A stretch of DNA of 64,000 nucleotides, taken from JADJLQ01 sp964405735 (GTDB taxonomy: Bacteria > Bacteroidota > Bacteroidia > Chitinophagales > Saprospiraceae). The stretch spans positions 1-64,000 of the forward strand of contig CAYOPD010000006.1 of NCBI GenBank assembly GCA_964405735.1, in the 5' to 3' direction. Numbering within the stretch: the stretch's first letter is position 1; each line of letters opens with the position of its first letter. Below the pieces are notes generated by a model. It saw only the letters and a list, made by a program, of their open reading frames with translations. It made no database searches and was not told where the DNA came from. A program made the translations under genes and the position numbers. Below, one piece after another: positions 1 to 8,646 of the stretch.

Positions 1-1
1 C

Positions 2-2626
2 TCAGAACAATTTCTTCTGCCCATTCCCGTTTACAATTTCAAATTCGATAGAGCCTTTACCGGCAGGCGCGGACCCGCCCGCAGGATTTTCCTTCGGCCG
101 GATACCAGTCAGCTTGTACTCGCTCAGGCGGTTGCCCAGGGCTTTCCATCCCTTGACTTCGATAAATTCTGAGAGACGAATCTCACGGGAATGTTTTTGA
201 TTCTTCGCTTTCCAGCTGTATTCGATCACAGGGTCTTCTCCTGCCTGGGCATACAACAGCCTGGAGTCCTTGTGCTCGGTGATAAATTTGAATCGCGTCC
301 CGGTGGTCGTCGTTTCGATCAAAAACCGTTTGACCATCGTCCATCCTTTTTCCCCATCGTAATACACGGCGGCAATGGGTGTTTCGGGTTCAAATTTACC
401 GATCCAGATCAATTCATCCACATTGTATCTCAGGCTCATTTCCACCGGGTTGAGCTGGTAGCTGCCGTCGTTCCAGAGACTGAGAATAAGATCACCGGTG
501 TCAAATTCTCCAATCGCTTTGCCCCTTTCATCCGTGTTTAAACGGCCGGTGACTTCATCCAGCCAGATGGCCTGGGCGCCGAGGGAACTCTTGCCTTTTT
601 CTTTGAGGTCCACCCGTTTCACCGGGTATTTGGTGACGGTAATCCCTTTGGAGCCGCGGCCCTGGATCTCAAGGCCTGCAAAATCAAAGTCAAACTGTTT
701 GATCCTGGCCGTGCTGCCCTGGGAAAGCTGGATGCCAACGATTTCCGATTCGCCGTTGGGATTGGCACTGAGGTATAAAAGCCTGCTTTCTTTGTGGTCA
801 GTGGCTATCGGGTATTCTTTGTCCCGGGTGACCCCACCGATCTGAAACCGTTTGGCAAAGGCTTTGCCACTTTCCCCGTCCAGGTAGATCACATTGTAAA
901 CGGTCCGGTCTTCATTCTTTTTCCAGACATTGACGTATTTCAGGTCCTTGCCCATGAACACTTTTTCACCGATGCGGGAGACGATCATCTTGCCGTCTTT
1001 CCGGAAGGCCACGACATCGTCGATATCGCTGCATTCGCCTACCAGCCTGGATTGATCTTTTTTCAATCCCCATCCTATGAATCCTTCCTTCTCATCCGCA
1101 TATAATTTGGTGTTGTTGGCGACCACGGTATGGGCCTGGATGTTTTCAAACAGCGTGATGGTAGTCTTTCTTTCTTTCCCTTCGCCGTATTTTTTCCGGA
1201 GATGTTCAAACCACGCGATGGTATATTCGACCAGGTGCCGCAGATCAAAATGGACCTGCTCCAGGGTTTTTTCGGTATCCCGGATCAGTTCATCGGCCTT
1301 GAACGTATTGTATTTGGAAATCCGTTTGATCCGGATCTCGGTGAGCCGGGCGACGTCTTCATCGGTAATCTCCCGCCACAGTTTGAGCCGTTTGTCCTTG
1401 GGACCGGGCTTTTCAGAGGGAGTTGAGACGTATTTTTTCAATTCAAGATGAATGGTCTCTACCACTTCTTCCCAGCTTTCACATTCTTCGATTTCGTGGT
1501 AAATCCGGTTTTCAATGAATATTTTTTCCAGGTTGGCAAAATGCCACACTTCGTTGAGTTCATCCCGTTTGATTTCGAGCTCCCGGCGAAGCAAGTCCTT
1601 GGTGGAATCCACGTTGTGCCGGAGGATGTCGCTGACGCCGACAAACCTCGGCTTTTGGTCTACGATCACACAGGCATTGGGGGAAACGGACAACTGGCAG
1701 TCGGTGAATGCATACAAGGCGTCGATGGTGACATCAGGGGAGACCCCGGGTTGCAGTTCAATGGCGATCTCGATCTCGGCGGCGGTATTATCCGTTATTT
1801 TTTTGATTTTGATCTTGCCTTTTTCGTTCGCCTTCAGGATGCTTTCGATCAGGGAAGAGGTCGTGGTACCAAATGGAATCTCCGTGATCAGCAGGTTTTT
1901 TTTATCCAGGGCCTCAATCTTCGCCCGGATCTTCACGCGGCCTCCCCGTTGCCCGTCCTCGTATTCGGAAATGTCGATGCTGCCCGCGGTTTGAAAATCA
2001 GGGTATAGTTTGAATTTTTTTCCTTCCAGGTATTTAATGGCCGCATCGATGATCTCATTAAAATTGTGCGGAAGGATCTTGGTGGAAAGGCCCACCGCAA
2101 TCCCTTCAACCCCCTGGGCAAGCAGGATTGGAAATTTGGATGGCAGGAAGGCGGGTTCCTTGCGTCGGCCGTCGTAGGACAACAACCAGCTGGTTGTTTT
2201 GGGGTTAAACAAAACCTCCAGGGCAAATTTGGTCAGGCGGGCTTCAATATAACGGGGAGCTGCGGCACTGGCCCCGGTGCGGGCGTCACCCCAGTTGCCC
2301 TGGGTATCGATCAACAGTTCCATCTGGCCCAGGTTGACCAGGGCGTCCCGGATGGCGGCATCCCCATGCGGGTGATACTGCATGGTATGGCCGATCACGT
2401 TGGCCACCTTATTGTATCTGCCATCGTCGATTTCGTACAAAGCGTGCAGGATCCGCCGTTGCACGGGTTTGAGACCGTCCTGTATCGCGGGTACGGCCCT
2501 TTCCAGGATCACATAAGATGCATAATCCAGGAAGTAGGACTCGTACATGCTGGTCAGGGAAGTGATTTTAATGCCTTCTGCCCCTCTGGGTACGGGTATG
2601 GTGGGCGGCGTTTTTTTCTTCGACAT
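2..2626 (-). CDS. parC: DNA topoisomerase IV subunit A
   Basis: This 874-residue protein is the DNA-cleaving subunit of a type IIA topoisomerase and would unlink daughter chromosomes together with ParE. The breakage-reunion domain fills roughly residues 20-480; the catalytic tyrosine is Tyr126 in the APRYIEAR context, and the preceding QYHPHGDAAIRDA stretch is the quinolone-resistance region. The C-terminal third carries beta-pinwheel blades with a degenerate box (QGRGSKG) rather than a classic GyrA box, which favours ParC over GyrA. The length fits the ParC of Bacteroidota. The stop codon lies at the very edge of the window, so the gene is complete. parE is not visible. A TAnnTTTG promoter lies 20 bases before the ATG. 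The GyrA alternative is unlikely but not excluded. Confidence 0.93.
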   Translation of the reverse strand: MSKKKTPPTIPVPRGAEGIKITSLTSMYESYFLDYASYVILERAVPAIQDGLKPVQRRILHALYEIDDGRYNKVANVIGHTMQYHPHGDAAIRDALVNLGQMELLIDTQGNWGDARTGASAAAPRYIEARLTKFALEVLFNPKTTSWLLSYDGRRKEPAFLPSKFPILLAQGVEGIAVGLSTKILPHNFNEIIDAAIKYLEGKKFKLYPDFQTAGSIDISEYEDGQRGGRVKIRAKIEALDKKNLLITEIPFGTTTSSLIESILKANEKGKIKIKKITDNTAAEIEIAIELQPGVSPDVTIDALYAFTDCQLSVSPNACVIVDQKPRFVGVSDILRHNVDSTKDLLRRELEIKRDELNEVWHFANLEKIFIENRIYHEIEECESWEEVVETIHLELKKYVSTPSEKPGPKDKRLKLWREITDEDVARLTEIRIKRISKYNTFKADELIRDTEKTLEQVHFDLRHLVEYTIAWFEHLRKKYGEGKERKTTITLFENIQAHTVVANNTKLYADEKEGFIGWGLKKDQSRLVGECSDIDDVVAFRKDGKMIVSRIGEKVFMGKDLKYVNVWKKNEDRTVYNVIYLDGESGKAFAKRFQIGGVTRDKEYPIATDHKESRLLYLSANPNGESEIVGIQLSQGSTARIKQFDFDFAGLEIQGRGSKGITVTKYPVKRVDLKEKGKSSLGAQAIWLDEVTGRLNTDERGKAIGEFDTGDLILSLWNDGSYQLNPVEMSLRYNVDELIWIGKFEPETPIAAVYYDGEKGWTMVKRFLIETTTTGTRFKFITEHKDSRLLYAQAGEDPVIEYSWKAKNQKHSREIRLSEFIEVKGWKALGNRLSEYKLTGIRPKENPAGGSAPAGKGSIEFEIVNGNGQKKLF

Positions 2627-2645
2627 GACTTGTAGTTTTCCGGAA

Positions 2646-2653
2646 CAAACATA
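2646..2653 (-). promoter_or_regulatory. Promoter -7 box of parC
   Basis: On the minus strand this reads TATGTTTG, a perfect match to the Bacteroidota -7 consensus TAnnTTTG. A TTTC resembling the -33 TTTG element lies 19 bases further upstream. The implied leader before the parC ATG is about 14 bases. Confidence 0.6.
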
Positions 2654-2812
2654 TTAAAATTAGTAGTAATCTGAAAGCGGGGTAAAATGGCTTGCCCGGA
2701 TTCAGGACAGGGACCCCCTCTTTTCCAAAGAGTTAAAATCGACCGCCGGCGAAGCAGCAAGGACATGAATCTCGCCGTTTTAGTTTAATTTGGAGGATTA
2801 AATCCAAGGGTC

Positions 2813-3373
2813 ATGGATATTATCATTCCTTTACAATCCGAAGAAGAGTTTATAAACGCCTGCGCGCGCAACGAACGCTGGGCACAGAAAAAACTCTATG
2901 AAGACCATTATGGCATCATGATGGGTCTCTGTCTGCGTTATGCCAACAACGACGAAGATGCGCTGGACATCATGCACGAAGGGTTCATAAAGGTTTTTAA
3001 ACACATCAGCAAGTACCAGCCGGGCACTTCTTTGTCCGCCTGGATCCGGAGGATCATGGTCAATACGTCCATCGATTATTACCGTAAAGAAAACCGCCGC
3101 AGGACCGAAAACCTGGAGACGGCATACGCCATCGGGGCCGCCGACGTGGATGCCATCAGCCAATGCTCTGAAAAAGAAATCCTGAAGGCCATTCAGGAGC
3201 TCACTTTTGCCTACCGTTCGGTATTTAACCTTTATGTCCTCGAGGGTTTTTCCCACCGGGAAATTGCAGAGCAACTGGGCATTACCGAGAGTACTTCAAG
3301 ATCAAACCTGGTCAAAGCCAGGATCAAACTGAAAGAAATTCTGTTGGGTAAAGGAAAACTACATGAACACTGA
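2813..3373 (+). CDS. ECF RNA polymerase sigma factor
   Basis: A 186-residue sigma-70 family protein of the extracytoplasmic-function group. Region 2 (about residues 25-100) contains EDALDIMHEGFIKVFKHI and the WIRRIMVNTSIDYYRK core-binding and -10 recognition helices; region 4 (about residues 125-180) contains YRSVFNLYVLEGFSHREIAE followed by a helix-turn-helix with TESTSRSNLVKAR. No extra C-terminal domain is present. The downstream gene starts 11 bases before this stop, so the two are translationally coupled, which is how ECF factors and their anti-sigma partners are usually arranged. The stimulus is unknown. A GGAGG lies about 20 bases before the ATG but its role is doubtful in this phylum. 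Confidence 0.93.
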   Translation: MDIIIPLQSEEEFINACARNERWAQKKLYEDHYGIMMGLCLRYANNDEDALDIMHEGFIKVFKHISKYQPGTSLSAWIRRIMVNTSIDYYRKENRRRTENLETAYAIGAADVDAISQCSEKEILKAIQELTFAYRSVFNLYVLEGFSHREIAEQLGITESTSRSNLVKARIKLKEILLGKGKLHEH

Positions 3374-4940
3374 GGAGTTTGATGATATTATAAGAAACAA
3401 AGTCACCCAGCCTGCACCGTCTGAAGGGCCTAGGGACTGGGATCTTTTTATGCTCTCTGCCATTGACAAAGGGGAGGAAAAAATATTTGAAGACAACCCG
3501 GTAGACCGTGTGGTGAAGGATGCCCTTGCAGATTTTAAATCGGATTATAATCCGGGTCACTGGGATAAACTGGTCGTGAAAATGGACGAACCGGTACCGG
3601 AACCCCAGGTGATCCATGCGCGTTTTGACAAAACCGTTTCCAATTCCCTGAAGGACATCACCCGAAAATACGACGCATCTACCTGGCCCAAACTGGCCGC
3701 TCGCATTGAAGCAGAAGAAAAATACCTTCGCCACTATTACCGGGCCAAGATGATTGAAGCCGTGCTATTTTGCCTGCTGGTGCTCACCCTTTTCCAGGTC
3801 AGCCGTTCCGGAAAGTTCACCCCTCCTTTTATCAAACCGGCTGAAACCGAATTAGCATTGAAGAAAACCCTTACCCGGGATGAGGATAAGGTTTTAGGAG
3901 GGATAAAACGGTTACCTTTAAATGAGACCGCCACTGTTTCAAAAACAGAAATAAAGAGTACTTCCGGTCCCAGTGCCTCCCTTGCTGATGTGGCTGCCTC
4001 ATTCAACCAGGCAAATAATCACTCTTCTTCTTTACCCATGATGACCCGGAGTGAAGACCTTCTCGAAAGTCTGACTAAGCGGCAAAGCCTCCTGAGATCA
4101 TCTCGATTCCGTTCAGAATTGGAGGGGAAAATCAATGGCCTTCCCCTGGTCCAGGTGTTTAACGAAGAAAAAACGCAGGATGAAGAAGAGTCCCTGCTTG
4201 CCCACAACCTGGTCCCTGTCCCGGAACCTTCGGCCCTCGACCTGCCCGGTGTCCTTAAAACAGCAGGTGCAGGAGGGTGGAAACTGGGCATGTATTCCCA
4301 TTACGATTACAATCAGATTTACCTTCCCGACCAGCAATTCCTCGTTTTTGGCAAAAAATCGGATTTATATCCTGCTACTACCGTAAGTGCAGTAGGTTAT
4401 GGAGCCGGATTTAAAATGCATTATCTGAAAAACAGGTTCGGTCTTGAATTCGGTTTGGGTTATGCCAACCGGTCTTACTCCCCATCGCGGGCTTATTACC
4501 TCGATCCCTACTGGAATATCAATTTCAAGAAAATAGAATACGATATTGTTGCCCTCCCCATCGCCATCAAATACACCACCAAGAACAATACGCGCCTGAG
4601 GCCCTATATGATGGCAGGCATCAACGCCAACTTTATTGCCAAGGCCATTTATGATGTTCTGCCTGAAATCAAGCAGGTTAATTTCAGCGGTGACCGCAAA
4701 TTGAATGCAGCGCAAAATTCAATTTACAGCCGGGTTCAGGACCAGTTTACCCACCTGGACCGAAGACGTGCTTTGTTATATGGCCAGGGTTCCCTGGGTA
4801 TGGAGTGGAAGGTCAATTCAGACCTGGATGTATATTCCCAATTGACCTATGCACAACGTTTCCTCAACAAACAATTTGGGCCGAACTGGGATCAGTTCAG
4901 GTCGCTTTCGCTGGAGATTGGTTTGAAGACGGGGTTGTAG
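3363..4940 (+). CDS. Putative anti-sigma / outer-membrane barrel chimera
   Basis: A 525-residue protein overlapping the sigma factor by 11 bases. The first 120 residues hold three imperfect copies of a roughly 42-residue unit with a conserved Trp (RDWDLF at 25-30, GHWDKL at 65-70, STWPKL at 107-112), each preceded by an acidic, helix-prone segment. A single hydrophobic span follows at about residues 130-146. Residues 150-295 are a low-complexity Ser/Thr/Lys-rich linker, and about 300-525 alternate aromatic and polar residues with turns in the way of an eight-strand outer-membrane beta-barrel (GWKLGMYSHYDY, RFGLEFGLGYANRSY, LRPYMMAGINANF, final LSLEIGLKTGL). There is no N-terminal signal peptide. 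I infer that the N-terminal repeats bind the sigma factor in the cytoplasm. Whether the barrel really inserts in the outer membrane is not known. Confidence 0.75.
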   Translation: MNTEEFDDIIRNKVTQPAPSEGPRDWDLFMLSAIDKGEEKIFEDNPVDRVVKDALADFKSDYNPGHWDKLVVKMDEPVPEPQVIHARFDKTVSNSLKDITRKYDASTWPKLAARIEAEEKYLRHYYRAKMIEAVLFCLLVLTLFQVSRSGKFTPPFIKPAETELALKKTLTRDEDKVLGGIKRLPLNETATVSKTEIKSTSGPSASLADVAASFNQANNHSSSLPMMTRSEDLLESLTKRQSLLRSSRFRSELEGKINGLPLVQVFNEEKTQDEEESLLAHNLVPVPEPSALDLPGVLKTAGAGGWKLGMYSHYDYNQIYLPDQQFLVFGKKSDLYPATTVSAVGYGAGFKMHYLKNRFGLEFGLGYANRSYSPSRAYYLDPYWNINFKKIEYDIVALPIAIKYTTKNNTRLRPYMMAGINANFIAKAIYDVLPEIKQVNFSGDRKLNAAQNSIYSRVQDQFTHLDRRRALLYGQGSLGMEWKVNSDLDVYSQLTYAQRFLNKQFGPNWDQFRSLSLEIGLKTGL

Positions 4941-4948
4941 TACAAAGA

Positions 4949-5013
4949 AGTCAGCAGTCAGTTTTCAGCAATTTTTGACTCCTGACCACAGACCACAGAC
5001 CACTGATTACTGA
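4949..5013. repeat. Heptamer-type tandem repeat, inverted, between convergent genes
   Basis: The left part reads AGTCAGCAGTCAG (4949-4961). The right part (4977-5013) is the same family in reverse orientation, built of CAGACCA units. It fills the space between two convergent genes that both end in TAG. It could pair as a long imperfect hairpin and so act as a bidirectional terminator; that is inference. Confidence 0.6.
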
Positions 5014-5016
5014 ATA

Positions 5017-5853
5017 CTACCTGACCAGCTCCAGCTGGGTAGCAGCCATCCTTAGAAAATTAGGAAGGATGGTAGACCGGGTCCTGGCGATTTTATCCGG
5101 GTCTTTCAGATGGACCACCATCTCATGATAAGCGGATTCGCCCACATTGTGGATGATGGGTGCCTTTTTGGCTCCGTTGAAGTGGACCAGCATGCCATCG
5201 GGGTCGGCTTCGGGGTGGAATTGCGTGCCGATAAAATAATCAGAAAACCGGATCGCCATCAGCGCCCGGTCTTCGGTGCCCGGTGCGGGCTGATTTTCTT
5301 CAGCCAGGATTTCGTATCCGTGGCTGATTATTTTATTCATGTCCGGACGGATCACCTGGAACATCCTGAAATCAGCGATATAAAAAGGATGGGGAAGGGT
5401 TTCAAATATGGCTTCAGCCCTGCCGGCTGTAGTCAGTTTGACCGGGAAAATGCCGTACGAAGAAGGTTGCCTTTCATTGATCTCCGCCAGGCCATAGTGC
5501 CTGCAGATCATCTGGAAGGAATGGCATATGAAAAACACATATTTTTTCCTGGAATGGGGCAGGCGGTTCCAGGCTTCGATCGAATCGATCAACTCAAAAT
5601 ACTTGGTGTCCCAGGCCATACCCTTGGTATCCAGTGGGCTTCCGGGTCCGCCGCTGCTGATATAAATATCATACGACAGATCGGGCACGTCTTCTTCCAG
5701 TCGGAGGGCATAGGTATCGGTGATGATCTCCTGGTTGATTTCAAGGGAGAAATTTTGAATGAGTTCGTGGATACACCGGATGCCCTCGTTTGCCTCACCG
5801 TTGTAAAGGTCTATAATGGCTATACGGATCAACGCTCTTTCTTTGATATACAT
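5017..5853 (-). CDS. Class I glutamine amidotransferase-like protein
   Basis: A 278-residue protein of the GATase-1 fold. The nucleophile elbow is FFICHSFQ with the predicted Cys110, and the His-Glu pair lies in GTQFHPEAD at about residues 213-215, so the catalytic triad is present. The segment YISSGGPGSPLD is the oxyanion-loop glycine motif. The usual GICxGxQ is altered to FICHSFQ, as in stand-alone amidotransferases of unknown partner. Unlike GMP synthase or carbamoyl-phosphate synthase there is no fused synthetase domain. I chose the ATG at 5853 because the upstream in-frame ATG at 5883 lies inside the promoter box. It is convergent with the barrel gene and is followed upstream by DUF1080 and ATP-grasp genes on the same strand, so it may supply ammonia or cut a gamma-glutamyl bond in their pathway. 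Confidence 0.85.
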   Translation of the reverse strand: MYIKERALIRIAIIDLYNGEANEGIRCIHELIQNFSLEINQEIITDTYALRLEEDVPDLSYDIYISSGGPGSPLDTKGMAWDTKYFELIDSIEAWNRLPHSRKKYVFFICHSFQMICRHYGLAEINERQPSSYGIFPVKLTTAGRAEAIFETLPHPFYIADFRMFQVIRPDMNKIISHGYEILAEENQPAPGTEDRALMAIRFSDYFIGTQFHPEADPDGMLVHFNGAKKAPIIHNVGESAYHEMVVHLKDPDKIARTRSTILPNFLRMAATQLELVR

Positions 5854-5880
5854 TCTCTTGACAGGCTTGGTTGAAGAGGG

Positions 5881-5888
5881 CAAAGATA
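5881..5888 (-). promoter_or_regulatory. Promoter -7 box of the amidotransferase gene
   Basis: The minus strand reads TATCTTTG, a perfect TAnnTTTG. It overlaps the first of two possible start codons (5883), so the start at 5853, 28 bases downstream, is the one that can be transcribed from here. No convincing -33 element was found. Confidence 0.5.
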
Positions 5889-5948
5889 CTAAAAATCGAA
5901 TACCGTTGTAATGTTTTGCAAATCAGTCCATTATGATAAATCAGCCCA

Positions 5949-6806
5949 TCAGTAAATGCAGGTGGCTGGATCATGCACTTCCAGGTAAGACCTGTAATTC
6001 CTGGCCCTGGCATCCTTGCATCCTACCAGATTGACCAGTTGGATTTTCCTGAATTCAATAGGCTGTCCTTCACTCTGCAGGGCGATAAAGCCTGATGTCA
6101 GGGGCTTGCCAGGTTCCCAGACCGCAGGGTTATACCGGTTGGCAACTCCACCGCCCATGGAGGGCATGGAATATTCAAGCACCACTTTTCCTTCGATGAT
6201 GTGGCGCACCAGGCTGTCACCAAGTACTTCCAGTTCGGCAGAAACCCATTTGTCCTTATCATAAGTATCGCTGGTTGAATTGAGGCAATGGCCCGGGTAT
6301 TTTTTGCCTTGGTAAACGATGTCGGTGCCAGGAGAACACATGTTTCCGGTAGGCCTCGGTTTTCCATCCCCAAGACCCGCCAGAAACTGCATTTCTACCG
6401 ATATCGGCCAATCCTGCTCTTTTGGCATGGTGGCCGGATCCTGGGAATGAAACATGACCCCGCTATTGAGCAGGGTATAATCCGGCGCACCGGGCTGGAG
6501 TTTCCCCCTGAACCGGTAATCCAGCTTCAGGCGGTAATGCGAAAAGGGCTTATGATAATATAAATGTCCAAACTGGTCTTTGAATTCGCCATACCGATCA
6601 TAAGAAACCACTATTTTCTTATTCTTCACGCTGAACGTGTTGCCAAAATTGTCGCCATAATCGTGATGGTGGATTTTTACATTCCAGCCATCCAGGTTTT
6701 TACCATTGAATAGTTTTACCCAGTCCCTGGCCGGGATCTGACTGGTTCCGTTTAAACAGAATCCACTGATCATAAAAACCAAGTTCCAGGGGCTGATCCT
6801 CATCAT
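5949..6806 (-). CDS. Secreted DUF1080 (3-keto-disaccharide hydrolase) protein
   Basis: A 285-residue protein with a short hydrophobic signal segment (about residues 5-20), then a DUF1080/LamG-like jelly roll running from WVKLFNGKNLDGWNV to about residue 255. Family features seen include the opening FNGKNLDGW, GVMFHSQDP, SVEMQFLAG and the closing PIEFRKIQLV. Characterised members hydrolyse 3-keto-glycosides. The last 25 residues add GCKDARARNYRSYLEV and a final Cys, one copy of the cysteine motif common at the ends of exported proteins in marine Bacteroidota. Two adjacent ATG codons (6806, 6803) follow directly on the stop of the ATP-grasp gene, so the two are in one transcript. The Gfo/Idh dehydrogenases elsewhere in the window are plausible makers of the keto-sugar substrate. 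Confidence 0.85.
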   Translation of the reverse strand: MMRISPWNLVFMISGFCLNGTSQIPARDWVKLFNGKNLDGWNVKIHHHDYGDNFGNTFSVKNKKIVVSYDRYGEFKDQFGHLYYHKPFSHYRLKLDYRFRGKLQPGAPDYTLLNSGVMFHSQDPATMPKEQDWPISVEMQFLAGLGDGKPRPTGNMCSPGTDIVYQGKKYPGHCLNSTSDTYDKDKWVSAELEVLGDSLVRHIIEGKVVLEYSMPSMGGGVANRYNPAVWEPGKPLTSGFIALQSEGQPIEFRKIQLVNLVGCKDARARNYRSYLEVHDPATCIY

Positions 6807-7760
6807 TTATAACATTTCTTTGTTTACGCTCCGGGATACGTATTTGCCCCAGGTAAGGTTGTCCTGGCCGGGTTTATGTGCCCTGGCCCTTTCGATGGCG
6901 TACAGAGCAGCATGTTCCACCACCCAGTCCCAGTTTTCCTTGCCAACGGAATGCAGATCGGCATCCGGGGCCGGGTTGCAAAAATCGATGGCATAGGGTA
7001 TACCGTCGCGGACGGCAAATTCCACCGTATTGAAGTCGTAACCCAGGAATTCATTAAGCCGGATGACATAAGATTCAATCAGGGAGATCAGTTTATCGGA
7101 ATTCTCCGGCAGTCTTACATCATAACGCAGGTGATGCGGGTTGCGCGGTTCATAAGCCATGATCCGGACATATTTACTGCCAATGCAATAACAGCGGAAA
7201 TAGTAGTCAAATACGATTTCTTCCTGCAGCAGCATGACCAGTTGGTTGGTCTGATTGTATTTCTCAAAAAAATCGGCCTGGTCATGGATTTTGTACACAT
7301 GTTTCCAGCCGCCCCCTGCAAATGGTTTCATGTAAGCCGGCCATCCGATGTATTCAAACATACCCTGCCAGTCGAGCGGAAATGCCAGGTTTCTAAAGGA
7401 GGTTTCCTGGGTATCCGGCGGCCGTTCCTTGGAAGGAAGGATCACGGTTTTAGGCACGGGCACCCCGATTTTCACGGCCAGGCAATTATTAAAAAACTTG
7501 TCGTCCGCGCTCCACCAGAATGGATTGTTGATCACGGCGGTGCCTGTGATGGCCGCGTTCTTCAGCATGGCCCTGTAAAAGGGCACATCCTGGGAGATGC
7601 GGTCCACGATCACATCGTAATCCAGTGGCACCGCCTGCAACACTTTATCAATCTTTACCGCTTCCGCACGAATCCCCGGCACATTCATGGCATTGATCCG
7701 GTCGACAAAAGCGGGAGGAAAACTGCTTTCCATGCCGTGAAGGATTCCGATCTTCTTCAT
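6807..7760 (-). CDS. ATP-grasp family ligase, substrate unknown
   Basis: A 317-residue protein beginning MKKIGILHGMES. It has the layout of the ATP-grasp superfamily: an N-terminal Rossmann-like part (1-100), a central ATP-binding part with PAYMKPFAGGGWKHV (lysine plus glycine-rich loop), the EEIVFDYYFRCYCIG strand, and a C-terminal part with FNTVEFAVRDGIPYAIDFCNP in which the acidic residues and Asn would hold Mg-ATP. Such enzymes join a carboxylate to an amine or thiol. The substrate cannot be told. I chose the ATG at 7760 because the longer upstream frame runs through the promoter palindrome and the divergent gene. It shares a transcript with the DUF1080 gene (stop and start abut) and is divergent from the esterase, 41 bases away. 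Confidence 0.78.
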   Translation of the reverse strand: MKKIGILHGMESSFPPAFVDRINAMNVPGIRAEAVKIDKVLQAVPLDYDVIVDRISQDVPFYRAMLKNAAITGTAVINNPFWWSADDKFFNNCLAVKIGVPVPKTVILPSKERPPDTQETSFRNLAFPLDWQGMFEYIGWPAYMKPFAGGGWKHVYKIHDQADFFEKYNQTNQLVMLLQEEIVFDYYFRCYCIGSKYVRIMAYEPRNPHHLRYDVRLPENSDKLISLIESYVIRLNEFLGYDFNTVEFAVRDGIPYAIDFCNPAPDADLHSVGKENWDWVVEHAALYAIERARAHKPGQDNLTWGKYVSRSVNKEML

Positions 7761-7767
7761 AAGTTTG

Positions 7768-7784
7768 TATTTTGACCCAAAATA
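7768..7784. promoter_or_regulatory. Palindrome in the ATP-grasp/esterase divergent spacer
   Basis: The sequence TATTTTGACCCAAAATA is a perfect 7-base inverted repeat around a 3-base centre. It is placed 8 bases from the ATP-grasp ATG and 17 bases from the esterase start. Nearly the same element, with the same flanking TTTGTA and TAAA, occurs at 30776-30791 between another divergent pair. It could be an operator or a two-way promoter core. Confidence 0.5.
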
Positions 7785-7801
7785 GATAAATATTTTATTC
7801 C

Positions 7802-8587
7802 TTGAACCGCAGGTACCACGATTTCCAATCTGACCATCTGGAGAGACCAGTATCCCTTTCCTTTTATCACGGACCGGCTGAAGACCGCCCAACGGTGGAC
7901 CACCTGGTGATTGTCAATGACGGGCAGGAACTGGCCCACATGGATATGGGGCATATGGTCAGGGAGCGCGCGGGCCATCACCGGCGTTCAGTCCTCGTCG
8001 TGGGATGTGCCGCCGCACCCGGTGAAGCCCGTAAACAGGAATACGGCGTTCAGTGGTCTTCGGATTATGCCGGCAGGGGCCGGCTCGCCGCAGCCTACAA
8101 CCGGTTTATTCTCTCTGAGCTGATTCCCTTTCTTCACCAGGAGTATTCGCTCGATCAAAATACCGATACCACGATGGCCGGCTGGAGCCTGGGTGGCCTG
8201 AGTGCTATGGATATTGCCTGGCATTCTCCAAACCGGTTCAGGAAAACCGGCGTTTTTTCCGGTTCATTCTGGTGGAGGCATCCTGAAAAAATCAAGGATG
8301 ATGTACACCACCGGATGATGCATCACCGCATTCGAAACACCTCTTCCCGGCCTGAACTTAAGTTCTGGTTCCAGGCAGGGACCGAAGATGAAACAGCGGA
8401 CCGCAACAACAACGGGATCATCGATGTGATTGACGATACCCTGGACCTGATCAGCGAGTTGCATGAAAAGGGCTATCACCGCGAACATGATCTGAAATTC
8501 CATATCGTCGAAGGCGGCCGCCACGACCTTCCCACCTGGAAAAAAATGATGCCGGTTTTTTTGGATTGGGTCATTACGGGGAAGTAG
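7802..8587 (+). CDS. Esterase of the enterochelin esterase / esterase D family
   Basis: A 261-residue alpha/beta hydrolase without a signal peptide, so cytoplasmic. The nucleophile elbow is AGWSLGGLSAM at about residues 121-131 (Ser in GWSLGG). The preceding block PGEARKQEYGVQWSSDYAG followed by AAYNRFILSELIPFLHQEY is typical of this family; the catalytic His is likely in the closing EGGRHDLPTWKK. A TTG codon at 7802 is the best start; no ATG lies near the expected N-terminus. It is transcribed away from the ATP-grasp gene, sharing a 41-base spacer that holds a palindrome. With the ATP-grasp and amidotransferase genes it makes a set that could build and open an amide or ester compound. A tandem repeat starts directly at its TAG stop. 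Confidence 0.82.
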   Translation: MNRRYHDFQSDHLERPVSLSFYHGPAEDRPTVDHLVIVNDGQELAHMDMGHMVRERAGHHRRSVLVVGCAAAPGEARKQEYGVQWSSDYAGRGRLAAAYNRFILSELIPFLHQEYSLDQNTDTTMAGWSLGGLSAMDIAWHSPNRFRKTGVFSGSFWWRHPEKIKDDVHHRMMHHRIRNTSSRPELKFWFQAGTEDETADRNNNGIIDVIDDTLDLISELHEKGYHREHDLKFHIVEGGRHDLPTWKKMMPVFLDWVITGK

Positions 8588-8646
8588 GTGTGAGGTGTGA
8601 GGTGCTGTGTGTGTCCTTTCTCCCGTATCCCTTCCTCCCGTCTCCT
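8588..8646. repeat. G/T-rich and C/T-rich tandem repeats between convergent genes
   Basis: Directly after the esterase TAG comes a G/T-rich heptamer array (AGGTGTG units, 8586-8614), then a pyrimidine array built on TTCCTCCCGT (8616-8646) that runs to the crcB stop. It fills the whole spacer of a convergent gene pair. Confidence 0.6.

Noticed and set aside
5853..5883. Upstream ATG of the amidotransferase at 5883
   Set aside because: It overlaps a perfect -7 box, so it would not be in the transcript; the extra ten residues have no family match.
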